Below are positions 51,528 through 64,000 of a DNA stretch of 64,000 nt, one piece after another (position 1 is the stretch's first letter; every line of letters begins with the position of its first letter). The position numbers and the translations under genes are program-made. Origin of the DNA: Oscheius tipulae (Eukaryota; Nematoda; Chromadorea; Rhabditida; Rhabditidae). The stretch covers positions 4,402,001 to 4,466,000 of the forward strand of contig JASJZH010000003.1 of the NCBI GenBank assembly GCA_037178975.1, read 5' to 3'. The notes under the pieces were generated by a model that worked only from the letters and a program-made list of their open reading frames with translations, made no database searches and was not told the origin of the DNA.

Positions 51528-51980
51528 TTGCTGAAACAATACATTCTCACACAAAACTGGAGCTGGTGAAATTCTGTTTTTGTGCAAATGGTGGAGAATG
51601 CGGCGAACCATTGCGCCAGAGCAGACCATTTCTGCTCTGGTGCAATGGATCGCCGCTGGGCCTCTGAGACCCGTCAAAACGAAGCCGGCTTTGTTTTATA
51701 TTTGGCGGCGATGTGGTAGCCAGAGCGCAAATATCTGGATTTTTGTGAGCCATGGGGACTATTTGACAGTTGTCGTTGCCTTTCCGGAACTGATTGAGAA
51801 GAGAACAGTCTGCGATGACTTTCTTTTTAACAACAATCTGCAAACATACAACCAAAACAACGAGGTGAATGGGAGATAACAACGTAACAGAAGGTAATAG
51901 AGTGGCTAGGCGGAATTGGGAGAACAAGAGATGAACGATAACAACTCAACGTAACGAAACTTATTGAAGAAGAGGAGTGC
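51528..51980. other. Spacer between dyskerin 3' end and the low-complexity gene
   Basis: Promoter region of the secreted low-complexity gene (transcribed leftward) and downstream flank of dyskerin. It contains the long hairpin at 51600-51656. Opposed open frames of about 100 codons cross it and are judged to be chance. Confidence 0.45.
51600..51656. repeat. 57-nt near-perfect inverted repeat (hairpin)
   Basis: Arms of 26 nt, GCGGCGAACCATTGCGCCAG... and its inverse ...CTGGTGCAATGGATCGCCGC, differ at two positions and enclose a 5-nt loop (CCATT). It lies about 75-130 nt upstream of the start codon of the secreted low-complexity gene. It could be a transcribed hairpin, a protein-binding palindrome or a mini inverted-repeat element. 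Confidence 0.8.
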
Positions 51981-53702
51981 TTATTCTGAGTCACTGTCGC
52001 TGGTTTCTTCCTTCTTGACCTCCTTCTTACTCTTTTTCTTTTGGACAGGCTCTTCTTCTTCTTCTTCGGCATCACCAGCAGCCTGCTTGCCTTTCTTCGG
52101 GGCCGAATAGTCATCGTACTGATACTTGGCTGGAGTCTTCTCATTAGGCTTGCCAAATTTGTCGAGCAGACCATCCTACAAATACAATGTTACAAACTTG
52201 AATTGATAATAGGGGTTTCCTACTCAATACGTTAAAATATCAAAAGTTGCTCACCTTCACCATCTGCTTCTTCTTGGAGGCAACTGGACCGAGTCCCCAC
52301 TTGCGTCCGTAGACATCGCGTTCCATAATAACACGCTTGGACTTGGCAACAACACCGTGATCCACTGAGGCAATAGTCGAAGTCGTCATCTGGGCAATGG
52401 CAATGCAGACGGCTTCTCCTTTAGTAGAGACTACGACAATTTCCTGTCCGACTTCAATTCCATCATCATAGCGCAAGATTCCGGGGATAAGAATTTTAGC
52501 TCCATAGCAGACGGCATTGATCTACAAAGGCTCTTTTGAAAACGATCTTTTGAACACTTACAGCGCTGTCCTTGATGACAATTCTCTTGTGCTGGATGAG
52601 AAGAGCTTCGAGAGGACGGACAATACGACGCATGTAGGTCTCATCCTGGAAATTTGAAATGCTTCAATGCGAATGAAGAGACAAGGTTTGTGTCAGGAAC
52701 AACCAAGTCTTTTTAACTGTAATATCCACAACCACTTTCTAACACTTTTAGGCGTAAATTGACAATAAAGCCTACCTTTTGGTGGTCAAGCAGGTACTGA
52801 GCGTCGAGAATATCATGCATGGTGACGAGTTGATCGTGCTCATCGGTGATACCAGAGCGATTACGGCGAAGTTCCTGCATTTGTCCACCAACTCCAAGAA
52901 GGAGGCCCAAATGAACGCAGATTGTTCTAACGTAGGTTCCGGACTCGCATTTTACCCTAAAAGTGGTCGTCTTGCATGTCTTGAGGTGAGCCAGGCTCGG
53001 CGAGGAAAAACGAAAACTCACCAGAAAATACCCATCTGCTGATCTGCATCGTATTCAATGAGCTTATTTTCGTAAACAGTACGAACACGAAGCTGACGCT
53101 TGACGGCCGAGATCAGAGGAGGACGCTGGAAGAGCGCACCAGTCAATTTCTCCAGAGCTTGTTTGATCTTCTTCTCGCCACTGACAGCATTGTGTAGCTT
53201 GAAAATGCACATGTATTCCTTTCCAGCTCCCTGCTGTGATTTGGCCAGACGAGTTGTGCGGTCGATACAGACGATCAAGCAACCAGATACCTATGACGAT
53301 ACGTTGAACTGGTGGATAAGAAACAAACCTTTGGATCGAGAGTTCCACTGTGACCAGTTTTCTCCGCTCTAAGAATTCTTTTAATCCAGGCGACCACCTC
53401 GTGTGACGATGGATTCGAGGGTTTGTCGAGATTGAAGAAGCCGGAACTTATGTAATTACGAATTTCACGCTTCAGAGGAGAGCATCCTTCCGGGAGGGGT
53501 GTATAGTGGTTGGTGAGCACGTTCAACTTATCGTAGTTCTGAAAAAATGTTGTTATGTAAACTGGGAAATAGATACCTTGAGCAAAAGCGGCCATTCGGA
53601 AGCATCCAACTTGGCCTCAATGTTAGAAGCAGGGACCTGGAAATCGCTGGCGGCTTGAACATCTCCTAGTTCTCCCTTAGCCTTCTTGTCCTTCTTACCC
53701 AT
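51981..53702 (-). CDS. dkc1: Dyskerin / CBF5 / NAP57 pseudouridine synthase
   Basis: Catalytic subunit of H/ACA ribonucleoproteins that pseudouridylates rRNA and snRNA in the nucleolus and Cajal bodies. About seven exons code for about 450 residues. After the start [10 protein letters not shown] (53702) come [20 protein letters not shown], the family-specific N-terminal block, and [14 protein letters not shown]. The TruB catalytic motif is [14 protein letters not shown], whose Asp (near residue 110) is the nucleophile. Further blocks are [34 protein letters not shown] and [11 protein letters not shown]. The PUA domain follows ([36 protein letters not shown]). The tail is short and alternates acidic (EEEEEEP) and Lys-rich runs, ending SDSDSE. 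One intron (about 52.65-52.77 kb) is longer than the rest. The gene is divergent from Ran. Confidence 0.97.
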
Positions 53703-54439
53703 TGCCAATCTGCAAAATGAAATGAAACGCCGGCAACAAAACTGAAAGAGATTATTTTCCGTATCTGCTTTTTGAGGGCCTTAGGATTCATTTTGTAATA
53801 ATCAAACGATACTTTTTTGTCGAAATTGTGCATATGAAACGCTGTTACACCATGGCAGGGACAAATTACGGGAAGAGAAAAATCGATAAGGGCGAAAATC
53901 TGCGTTTGAAAATGTCTAGCTGTGCCAAAAACAACAGTTCACTGATCGGCAGCTTTTACAGTATGCGCGCGCCATTGCAAATGGGGCTGCCGAACAGCGA
54001 GATCTCTTATTTTCCCGCGCTCTTTCGCCCTCTGTGGCCGAGCGTATTCGAAATTGTCATTTTCAACATCAGTGTTTTTCTTCTCTTACGAAATTTTCCG
54101 ACTTTTCGATACTATTCGAAGCATGTATTGCACTGGGTTTATGCACTAGTGTTATTCGCAAAGAATTGATAAGTTCAGTCTACTCTACGAACAGTTTTTA
54201 CATCTAGGAGCTAATCTTTTTTACAGCATGCCTACGGGTTTTCTTATACGTTTTGCGCATGCTTTCTTCCTTCTCATTGCACAGGCAGTATCGCAGCCGC
54301 TTAGTTTCATTTCTTGTTCCACTCTGTACATTACGTTTAGATGAAAAAGAATGGACATTGTTGCAATTTTTCCCAAAGAAGAATTGCGTGTAACATTTCC
54401 TCCTTTCCATTTGCTTGGTATAAAATACTTGTAATTCAG
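53703..54439. other. Divergent spacer between dyskerin and Ran
   Basis: 737 nt between two divergent housekeeping start codons, presumably holding both promoters. A GTAATTCAG acceptor abuts the Ran ATG directly, so Ran probably has a non-coding first exon here or is trans-spliced. Open frames on both strands overlap and show no family match. Confidence 0.5.
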
Positions 54440-55207
<768 letters not shown>

Positions 55208-58200
55208 AGACCGACTATCCCTACGGTTATTGTGTTTTAAAACGTTGCTAATCTTTTCTTAACATGTTTAATTCTGTCATCATCCGGTCTATTGTGAAAA
55301 TGAACTGAACAATCGAAAACTTCCAAATGTTTTTCATGGGTGAGGAGAAAAGCCTTGTCAAACCTTATGCACCTCTCATATCGGTTCTTTCGCACTCTAG
55401 CTCCCCTGAGACTGGTTCCTATTAGGTCCACGCAGAGGTAAAGTACCCTTTCCTTGCTACACTAGCGAGTAACTGGGTTATTGGAACACTCTTTCCTCAG
55501 TACAGAACAGCTAATTTACGGGCTCCGGACAGATGGTCCTGATCGGTCTGACAATTGGCGGTTGTGTCTCTTGACCTCTTCTCCTTCCGGCATATCTCCA
55601 TTTGTTACAACTATCGCTCATGCTTCATAATCTATCCCAGCAACAATGATGGATGTTATGGAGAGATAAGCGACGAGTCCAAGCTCCGTGGAGAATTACC
55701 AGTAAGCTGCTGTCAGTCTAGCGCCTGGTTATGAACTACTCTCTAGATTAGGGTCTCTCTCTACTGACAATTAGAGCATGAGAGACATGATTAATACTGA
55801 CTATCCCGTTTTTCCCCAATAGTTCACAGGTTTTTTGTCACCCCTGTATCAGTAAACGTGGGAACCTGATCGAGTCAGTCTATCAGTTTACGCTACTACG
55901 AGTCGACGTTTCTGTTTACTATAAACACAATATAATCCCCTTTACATGTCAATGTCCTAGGTTGTATTTGTACTTTCTCTCGAAACCATTTTCGCAACTC
56001 CTAGCACTTGTGGAATTCATTAGAAGTAGAAGAGTCTTGACTCTTCCCAATGAATAATGAATCACAGTCACCAAGGTGAGGCCGACTGGTAACCGGGGGT
56101 TACTCTTGTCCTGTCACTTGTTTCATTAATTACTCTTTTGAATATTTCAACACTCACTTTGTCTCACTCTTCTGTACTCTAGCTTCCATTCTCCTCTCCA
56201 ACTAGTATTCTTTTTGGCTCGCAAAGAGAAAAGAGTTTCAATTAGATGCTCATAATGACGAGATCATTTTTGCGTGTCATGTTTGCCGAAAGTGAGAAGA
56301 TTTCCCCAGAGGGATGGCTAGAGGTCAAGCCCAGGTATATTGCCTTGGCGTCATCCATCTAACTCTCAGATTACTCGTGCCAACAGACTGTCCTTTTGGC
56401 AGCAGTCGTTGGCCCGCCCCCTGGTGTAAAGGCGGTATTGAAAGGTCAGACATACTATCTCTACTCTACTATCTCGTGTCTCCGGGACAAAATGATGCAG
56501 CCGGGTATCTCCCGCCATCTTTTTCTTGTTCCGAACCTCCATTTCATTGAACTTCTTTATAGTATACATTCGACTCTTACCGAAAGTTCAGAGCTATATA
56601 TAGTGCGCTCAGCTGTCAGTAATTCACAAAGTAGGAACTGTTAATATTTCCCATTTCAAGGCTATTGTGACTAGTCCCTAGTGCATTCCCATCCCTTGAA
56701 TGCTATTCCACTCGCACTCAGACAGTACCAAGAAGTTGTTTTTGTTAGCTCGACCTGTACACAACACGGCATGGATTTCAGCACTCGTACCTCCCTTGTC
56801 TCACAACACTATAACTTTTTAAAGAACACTTTGTCAACCCTAGCATCGAAAAGTTAAACTACTTGTTTTGACTTCTCCCTGCTTGAAATACCTCTGCTAC
56901 CACATGTGACATCACATGGTTTTGGCGAGAAAGTGAGACAAAAGTCCCTACTCGATGAGATCAGGCTGGCATATCTCTAACCCGGTTTTCGTACGCATAG
57001 CAACCTGAGAATGAAACCTTACATGGGAGAGAGATGAGAACCGGTTGGAGTCTGCTGCCCACGGCCAAATATATTCTATTTAAGAGACTTTGGTTCTGTC
57101 CCCTCTGTTAGGACATCGAAAGGAAGTCGCAAATGCCCGAGGCAGTTTTCCTACCGGTCATCATCGCCCGCCTGACCAACAGCAGTTTTCAAGTTCTCCG
57201 GTCTACTCGTGACTCTGGCCCGATGAAACATACACTAACTGATTTCGTTCCTATCCAAGAGATTGGAGTCAGTTCTTCGCGTATCCCAAGTAATGATGTC
57301 TCATTACTGATTCGCTACACGAACAAGTGCAGCATCACTGGGAATGCATAGCTTATGTCTTTAGCTGCATTCTTTGAGATGTCGCCGGTCAAGTGAAGTT
57401 CCGGAGAAGTTCTCTCATCGGACAGGTATAATTAGCAAAGTTCGCGCGTCGGTGAGTGCCCCGAGGACATACTGGTACTCTTCCCCCTTAAACAGCTGCC
57501 CTCTTCTCAAGAGGAGACCGGTCACTTGACAGGGATTTTGTCCTTTTTCTCCACTCTTGTGGTAATGTTTCTCTCCATCCAGCCTCCGGGTTCCGTTCTT
57601 TTTCCGTCGGTCGGGATTGGATCGGATTCGACTGAGAGAGTCGGGAGATAAAGATTGTGAAGAACAACATCCCTTATCTAGTAGTCTCTCTGTCCGTTGC
57701 GACCTACTTGCATCAAAGTTACAAGGACAACGCGCCAATGACATTTATCTCTTCGTCTTACTGCCGTCAGTCAGCATGAGATCTTCCAACTTTCGCGACT
57801 GAATTTCAAATTGATATCTGGGAGAGACGGACAAGGGACATTAACTCGGACATCTCGGTTCGAAGATACTAAAAGAAGACTTTTGAGAACTTCAGTAGAA
57901 CAGTAATTAAACGTGATCCAATGGGCTGTTTAGGCCACAAGCATCTCTTGACTCAACGTCCTGATCAGATGATTTCTGTTTGTAAATCCCTCTGCAATAT
58001 TTCTCTCCCGTCCTTTCTCCCGTCATCAACGGACACGGTCAGTCACTTTCTCTCTCGTGTCCGGAGGGGTAAATCCCCGCTAACTTGTCCTTCCCTTTAA
58101 GTGCGCGCTCGAGAGAAAGACTCGTGTCCTGATCAAAGAGAGAACATTCAAATTTACGAAACTGTCAAGCTGACCCACATTCTAAATCTATTGCCATACA

Positions 58201-61200
58201 TGTGCGTGTGATTCTCGGCTTATTTGATAACCGTCTGACTTCGATGACCCATCTCCCAAAGAGTACACGCGAGCCCGGCCGTCTCCTCCTTTTGCCCACT
58301 GTCTAACAGTTTTCACTCTCCTCGTAAAGTTAGCCTCTTTTGGTTACACACGCCGCGCGGGCTCTCCGAGTCTGCCCTTTGCTTACAAACACAGGGCGCG
58401 GTCCGTCTTTTGAAACCCCTTCTATTTTTTGTTTATCTCTCATTCCTCTTCTTCCTCCGAATTATCCCCTAAACACTCTATTCCATTGGTCAATGGACTA
58501 TGGTATGAACTGGTTTATTGTTGCTTCCGGCCTTGGCCACCAGTTTTTTGAACTCCTCCGCAGAATACAGTAATCCTTCAGTTTATGTAAGTCTTGGTAC
58601 ATTAAAGACTTCTCTCCCAGAGTAGGAGTAATATTATAATCTTATCGGTCTCACTAAGAGTCCCAATACTAGTAGAGATAAGGTACTACTTCCAACGACA
58701 GAATGTTGAAAACCTGGAAAAGGCGCCAAGCTTTTTTGTCCTTTTGATAAAAGACTTGTTGAGACGTCTGTTCCTCTGGCCCATTACCGTTGACCGCGCC
58801 AGTCGTACCCTCTGACCAAAGCGCACTCTCTACTCAACACGCTGACCGGTACGAGTTCTGTTACAAAGAGAGATGGCTCTCAGAGTTTACGGCAGTAAGT
58901 ACGCCCTCGCTTTTTATTGCTTTTTCTTGAGTCAAATCTCTCATGGCGCAGCAGAGATTTTTTAAAGACTTGCTATTAGACGTCTGCTTCAATCTGTCAA
59001 CTTTGCTTTGACTTCTTTTTGTTTACCGATTCGTCCTCGTGCACAAATCAACATGCATGAGCCATGGACTCCCCCAACCCCTAGCACAAGGTTTATAATA
59101 AGAACAACTGATCGCATCGTTACTCTTTCGCCCGCGCGAACAACCGACCCAGATTCGAACTGATCGCGTATTCTCCTTTAGCAGCTGCTGTCCTTTTACA
59201 AGTCCAAGAGAAGAGACCATAAAGTTATTCGGAAAGAAAAAGTAATTCATTCGTTTAACACATCTCGGTTTCATCAGTCAGAATTTATGGTAAATATGGT
59301 GGAAACAAGAATGTGGATGAGACAATCAAGACGATGACAGAATTTAGGAGGAGAGAGTCGAACATTCTCGAGCATACGCATACTCAAAACGATACAACTG
59401 CTACAATTTGTTCAGTATCTGGATTACTCTAGTTGTCAGGACATTGTGCCTTTGAAAATGGTCTGATAGATTCTCGTACTGTTCAAGAAGAAGAACAATT
59501 CGGAAATGTGGAACGAGATTGTCCCCGCTGCACTTATCTCCTTGTGCGAATATGAGCGAGTAGGCGCGCCATTGTCTTTCGAATTATCTCTACTTTATGA
59601 AACTTGGGACAGGTTCCTTCGGCGGTAGCCCTCCACTAAGCAGCCGTATCTCTACACATCGGCCAGCACTCGGTATCCCGCCGTCTCCTTTGCTGCACTT
59701 TACGCGCCCCCAATCCCCACTTTGGAAAGACTTTCACTTTTTACCTCAACTTTTTAGTTCACAAACTTGTTAACTTACTCTTACAGTAATCCAACTGGTT
59801 TCCGCGGCTATCGTAGTCTATCCACAGACAAGCTTGTGGATTAACTGGAACTGGTTACAGTTACAGTAATCCGAACCATATGAACAGTTCAACCTAACGA
59901 ATTCAAAAAGTCACTATCTCACATCCAATGAGACAGAATAAAGAGACGTTCTCTTTGTGTCCTTCTTGACCCGGATTTGGAATCGAGTAGATGCATTCGC
60001 TGATAAAATGACCCGCTTAGTAAGTATCTGTTAAGTTCCAGTCTACTGTAGCGTCCGTTAAGAAAGACCTTTTAAGTTGGACTTGAGACGAATCCAGTTT
60101 CCCTTATGGGCTAAACTTTACGGCTTTCGATAGATGTCATATTTACTGTCTCACCGACTACTGTACCTATCAGTTCAATTACCGGTTTTGTCTTTACAAC
60201 GCGTGAAGTATCAGTGCTTGTATAACTATGTCTTGCTTACTCTCTCTTCATTGTGGACATCATGAACAGCTGAACAGATGCCTCACTATTAGCTCGTCCT
60301 CGAGACTTTTTTAATTGTAGTTTGCTCCGTCTTCCAGGTTCAAGCGAGGAACATCGTCTTTTTATCAACCTCCTACCCACTACAATTTCAATCAGGTCTT
60401 GTTCTCAAGAATTACCCATTCCAGCAGTTTATATCACTTTTATTTACAAGAGGCTTGAAAATTTCGTCCGATGTCTCTCATTCATGACATCCCCATTTTC
60501 TTTGGCTTCCCTGATTTCCTACTCTCATTAGTGTTTGGAAACGATTTCTATATTTGAAGTCGAGTGTAAAACAGTTTTGACTCATACCGTCACGAACTGT
60601 CTAGATCCCACTCGTTTGATATACCGCCCCAATTCTCGAGCTCTCTCCGTATGGTTCAGGGTAAATTTACTGGTTTCGCTCCGGATTCCAGCGAGTAGTC
60701 CGGATGCACTTTACACAATAGTCAAGTCTCTCTATCCACTACTTGAGAGGCAACTGTCTGCTCTTCGAATCAAATCAATTGGGCCGTGCGTATGCATCAG
60801 TTGTAATACTAGCTCTCTACTTTCTACTACTACATACTATCTTCGGATCTTTTCGTGCGACGCGCGTGCACTTGTTTACTGTCGTCCCCCTCGGCGGTCC
60901 TCTCTCGACTGCTGACCTTAGTCCACCCAATATATCGGCGTTCATCTCAACGTTATCTGATACTCTTATAACTGTAACATATCTTCCCAGTCGCCGCTCT
61001 TTTCGAGTTACCATTTTCTTTTATCACCTCTTTTTATTGGGGATAAACAGTTCTGAGGCTCTCACTCTCTCCCTCTCTCTTCTTTCCTCTGGAATCTATT
61101 TTTGTACTAGTTCATAGGTGTGAATAGTAGTTAGTATCACTTCTAGATTAACACTCTCCGCCTTTTTTGAGACTATGTACTGTATCAGTGCAACCACCTT

Positions 61201-64000
61201 TCCAAAACTAAATCTATTCCTGTTGGAACAAGTCAATCTTTCCGCTTTTTCAGTCTGGAAGTTGCGAGCCAAAGTGCGTCCAGTCGCCGCGCCCAGGGAC
61301 CAAAACAACTCTTGTGCAAAAAGTGGCGGAGACTCTAAGTGTTTGACCTCACGGGCTCATTGTGTACTATTTGATCCGAAGCGACATTCAAATCACTTTA
61401 AACTAAGAGGTAGCTGAGAAGAGTGAATTATGTATGAGCACACATGTTGTTGCGTAGTGAGAGTATGTGGGGGAGACTGCTGACTGACCGTCAGCTGTCC
61501 CTCTCTTCATGAGTCTGTCCTTTTGATACCCTCCAGACCGTTTTGGAACTGATTAAGAGATCGAGTCTGTGGGATTACTTGCTGACTGACCATTTCTTAC
61601 GGTCAAAAAAAGCGCTGGGCAATCAACTGAATAACTGTTTGTCCAGCGAGAGGCTCGTCGGTCGTGACCGAGCCGCAACTCGCTTGAAACAGCCACAGTA
61701 CTCTCTCATTCTCTTCACAGAGAAAGTGGGCGGCCCATGTGCTGTCCGATATGGAGACAGGCAGTCCGGATCAAACTCTATTTACTCCTACCTATTTTCG
61801 GACCAGTTCCTTTCTTTTTTTTGTTGTCTTCATTTCTTACCGTATCCTACCACTGCACGAAGCAGGATGCTCACAATCAGTCAAAAAGACATCTGAAACC
61901 TTTTCCAGCTATGGAAAAAACACAAAAAAGCAAAATAAGAGCAAACTTCTTAAACCCAGAGTTTGTTTCTGCCGAGGACAAAGACCGAGTTCGAATTTCG
62001 CATCCCATACCCATACAGGTCTAGTGGTCAACGGGTGGGGATTGCATTGTTGCGTTTTGTCTCTTTTGTTTGACAAGCTGTCAACTGCGAGTTCTTTCGG
62101 ACATAGCAAATAGCTCGACTCCAGCGGAGAGTCACAGAGACACGAGCTATTATCACTCTATATTTAGTACTGCGGAGCCGGAGAAAGAACCCTCCGGCTG
62201 GATTGTTTTGTTTGATTGGACCGTCCACTTTGCCCGTCTCTATACTCTCACTCCCCCTTCACCGTACCACGACTCTTGATTCTCACTTGACTCCCTCACT
62301 ACTAGACTGTACTAGCTGTTTACTCTTCTCTTGCTCTGAAACAAAAACACTCTTCAGAAATCCTTCTACTGGTATTTGCCACTAGTATTATTTCGAGATA
62401 TCTCTGAAATTGCTGATTTCCTAATCAGGAAGTCTTCGAAACGTTATTCATGGGTCACATAGTCATACCCTGTAACATGTATTCTCTCCTGGGCTAGAAA
62501 CTGTTTCCCAACTCTCATCATACAATGTTTCACAGTATAGTTTAACATTCGTAGTCGGTCGATTGATATACTGATTTCCCACTTATCCTAAATCCCCGGA
62601 GGAAGCAGGAACTCTGCTTTTCCCTCAGGTCAGACAAGGCTGGCTCCAGAAGGGAGAGATAGAATTACTTGGAAAGTAAAGGTAAGGTTACACTATTACC
62701 CTCTGCCCCTTTCCCAAGACGGCCAATGACTGAGTAAACTGCTCGCGAGTCTCCGTCCAGCAGCTCTCTGTCTCTCGACCAGTCGACGTTACGAAGCCCT
62801 TTAGTCAAATACTCAAATAGCACACAGCCTCCTCACTCTGGTCACTTCCAGTTTGTTCGTATTGTGGTCTTAAACCGTTAATTATACAAAAGATCCGGAA
62901 TGAGTAGAGTTATTTCGAGAAGGGGATGCCATTCGAGTTGTTTTCACTCTCCCAATCTTCTTCCGTCTCCTCAACAAAGAACAGTTTCATTTTTTTTTGT
63001 GGCCGAAACAATCAATCTTATGTCTGACCTACTTATTGGTTTCTATTGCTCAACATTACCAACTCTCTACTTCTTATAGTTTTGTTTTGATGCACCCGTC
63101 CTTCCAAACCAAAAGATCGTTTCCGGTCATCACCCCTCCCTTCCTCTCTCAACAGAAACATAACTGTTGCAACAACTATCCATCTCCTTAAAGTTCAAGT
63201 AGATGAAATTGTTTTGTCCTTCCCGTTGGGGCTCGTGACAGATAGATGATGTTCCAGTCGAGCTACCGTGACAGGAGCAACATTCTGCCAGAGACGCGTC
63301 TCCCAAACTGACTCGTCTTTGCTTGACTTGCAAAGAGTATGCTGTCACAAAGTACCTTGACAATTAGAGCTTCAGACACACACAGACTTTTGGGCATTAG
63401 AACTAGACCATCCGTCTCTGACAGCTTCGCCGTCCATTTGCCTTCAAAGACGAAATCAAAGTTCTAGAGCGTATCCAAAATTGACTTGCCAACCAATTTA
63501 AGCCATAACTGTTTCTGAACAACAAAACTTCTAGACAACATAATTGGCTCGTTCTTTTTGTGACCACGGACAAACAAACAAATAAACAAATAATAGAATT
63601 TGCCACAGAAACCATCGCGCTTTAGATAGTAGAGATTCCCTTGACAAATAACAAGGACTTCAGAGTAACATCAAAGTTTTTTTTTTCAAGATACGGATCA
63701 TTTTCCTAGAACATTTGAAGTTTATTCCATCTCACTCTCTCGAAGATAGAGCTTCAGCGGTCAGCAGTGTCCCGCGCGATTAGTAGATTATGTGTTTGTA
63801 TTTGACGATTTGTTGACTTTCGTCCCCTACAGAGCCGTCTAGAGAGTGCTTTGATCGCGCAGACGCAGACGACGCTCTAGGCGCACGAATAGTAGTGACA
63901 GTTATGCACACTCAAGTCCCAAAGCTTAGAAGGAAGCTGAAAGATGACAGCTCCGTCTCGATACCCTTCTTTGCTCTCTCTCTTTCCTTTCTGGTCTCAT
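55208..64000. other. Gene-free right end
   Basis: About 8.8 kb without any exon chain or conserved protein block. Open frames of 60-126 codons are scattered on both strands; the longest (60535-60915, plus) is overlapped by another frame and shows no family resemblance. The plus strand is noticeably rich in C/T runs (TCTCTC, CTTTCC) across much of 56-63 kb. The only structured element recognised is the interspersed repeat at 63.2-63.6 kb. Distant enhancers or rapidly evolving non-coding RNA genes would not be visible to this reading. Confidence 0.45.
63190..63640. repeat. Interspersed repeat copy (families A and B joined, inverted)
   Basis: It contains GTTGGGGCTCGTGACAG, GAGCTACCGTGACAGGAGCAACATTCTG and TTTGCTTGACTTGCAAAG (family A inverted). 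These are followed by AACTGTTTCTGAACAACAAAAC, ACAACATAATTGGCTCG and GACCACGGACAAACAAAC (family B), and the end GCCACAGAAACCATCGCGCTTTAGATAGTAGAG shared with 26.68-26.71 kb. This is the most complete-looking copy and suggests A and B are one element of about 0.45 kb. Confidence 0.75.

Noticed and set aside
59095-59170. tRNA-like T arm (AGTTCGAATCTGGG on the minus strand)
   Set aside because: No acceptor pairing, D arm or anticodon stem could be found at the right distances.

Overview
This is eukaryotic DNA, almost certainly from a nematode. The genes are split into many exons by very short introns (mostly about 34-50 nt, GT...TTTCAG or TTTTAG). One secreted glycine-rich protein ends in a ground-like domain, a nematode cuticle-associated module. 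The NALCN-type channel, ABCA transporter, TAT-1-like flippase, small heat shock protein and FMO all fit an animal. I cannot place the species. All gene models were spliced by eye, so conserved exons are firm while some first exons are not. Layout, left to right: small heat shock protein (+), tRNA-Arg(ACG) (-), a large NALCN/NCA sodium-leak channel (-, 2.4-9.6 kb), a 3.6 kb gene-free stretch, a wreck of nested retroelements and interspersed repeats (13.2-15.6 kb), a Rab GTPase (+), a P4-ATPase flippase of the ATP8A/TAT-1 group (-, 18.0-22.8 kb), tRNA-Asn(GTT) (+), an unrecognised gene with a partial upstream paralogue (-, 24.7-26.3 kb), and a full ABCA-type transporter (-, 27.0-34.3 kb). Then come a repeat-bearing spacer, a glycine-rich ground-like secreted protein (+, 37.2-39.3 kb), a minus-strand run of housekeeping genes in transcription order VPS36, FIP1, RBX1 (45.8-39.5 kb), an unrecognised gene with a frame break (+, 46.2-47.4 kb), an FMO (+), a secreted Tyr/Gln/Ser/Gly-rich low-complexity protein (-, 49.1-51.5 kb), dyskerin (-), Ran (+), and about 8.8 kb with no recognisable gene. 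Functionally, NALCN, ABCA and the TAT-1-like flippase are membrane proteins; ABCA and P4-ATPase relatives both move lipids and act in corpse clearance and phosphatidylserine asymmetry in worms. RBX1, FIP1, VPS36, dyskerin and Ran are core housekeeping genes (ubiquitin ligase, mRNA 3' end formation, ESCRT-II, H/ACA RNP, nuclear transport). The two low-complexity secreted proteins look like extracellular structural material. The most interesting signals are: (1) an inverted-repeat element of about 320 bp dropped into a membrane-segment exon of the ABCA gene, with a 13-bp duplication of host sequence that could supply a splice donor, so that the element may act as a new, in-frame intron; (2) one repeat family occupying a single long intron in each of RBX1 and VPS36; (3) a run of phase-1 mini-exons in the ground-like gene; (4) a FUS-like low-complexity sequence behind a signal peptide; and (5) a 26-bp-arm hairpin in the promoter region of that gene.
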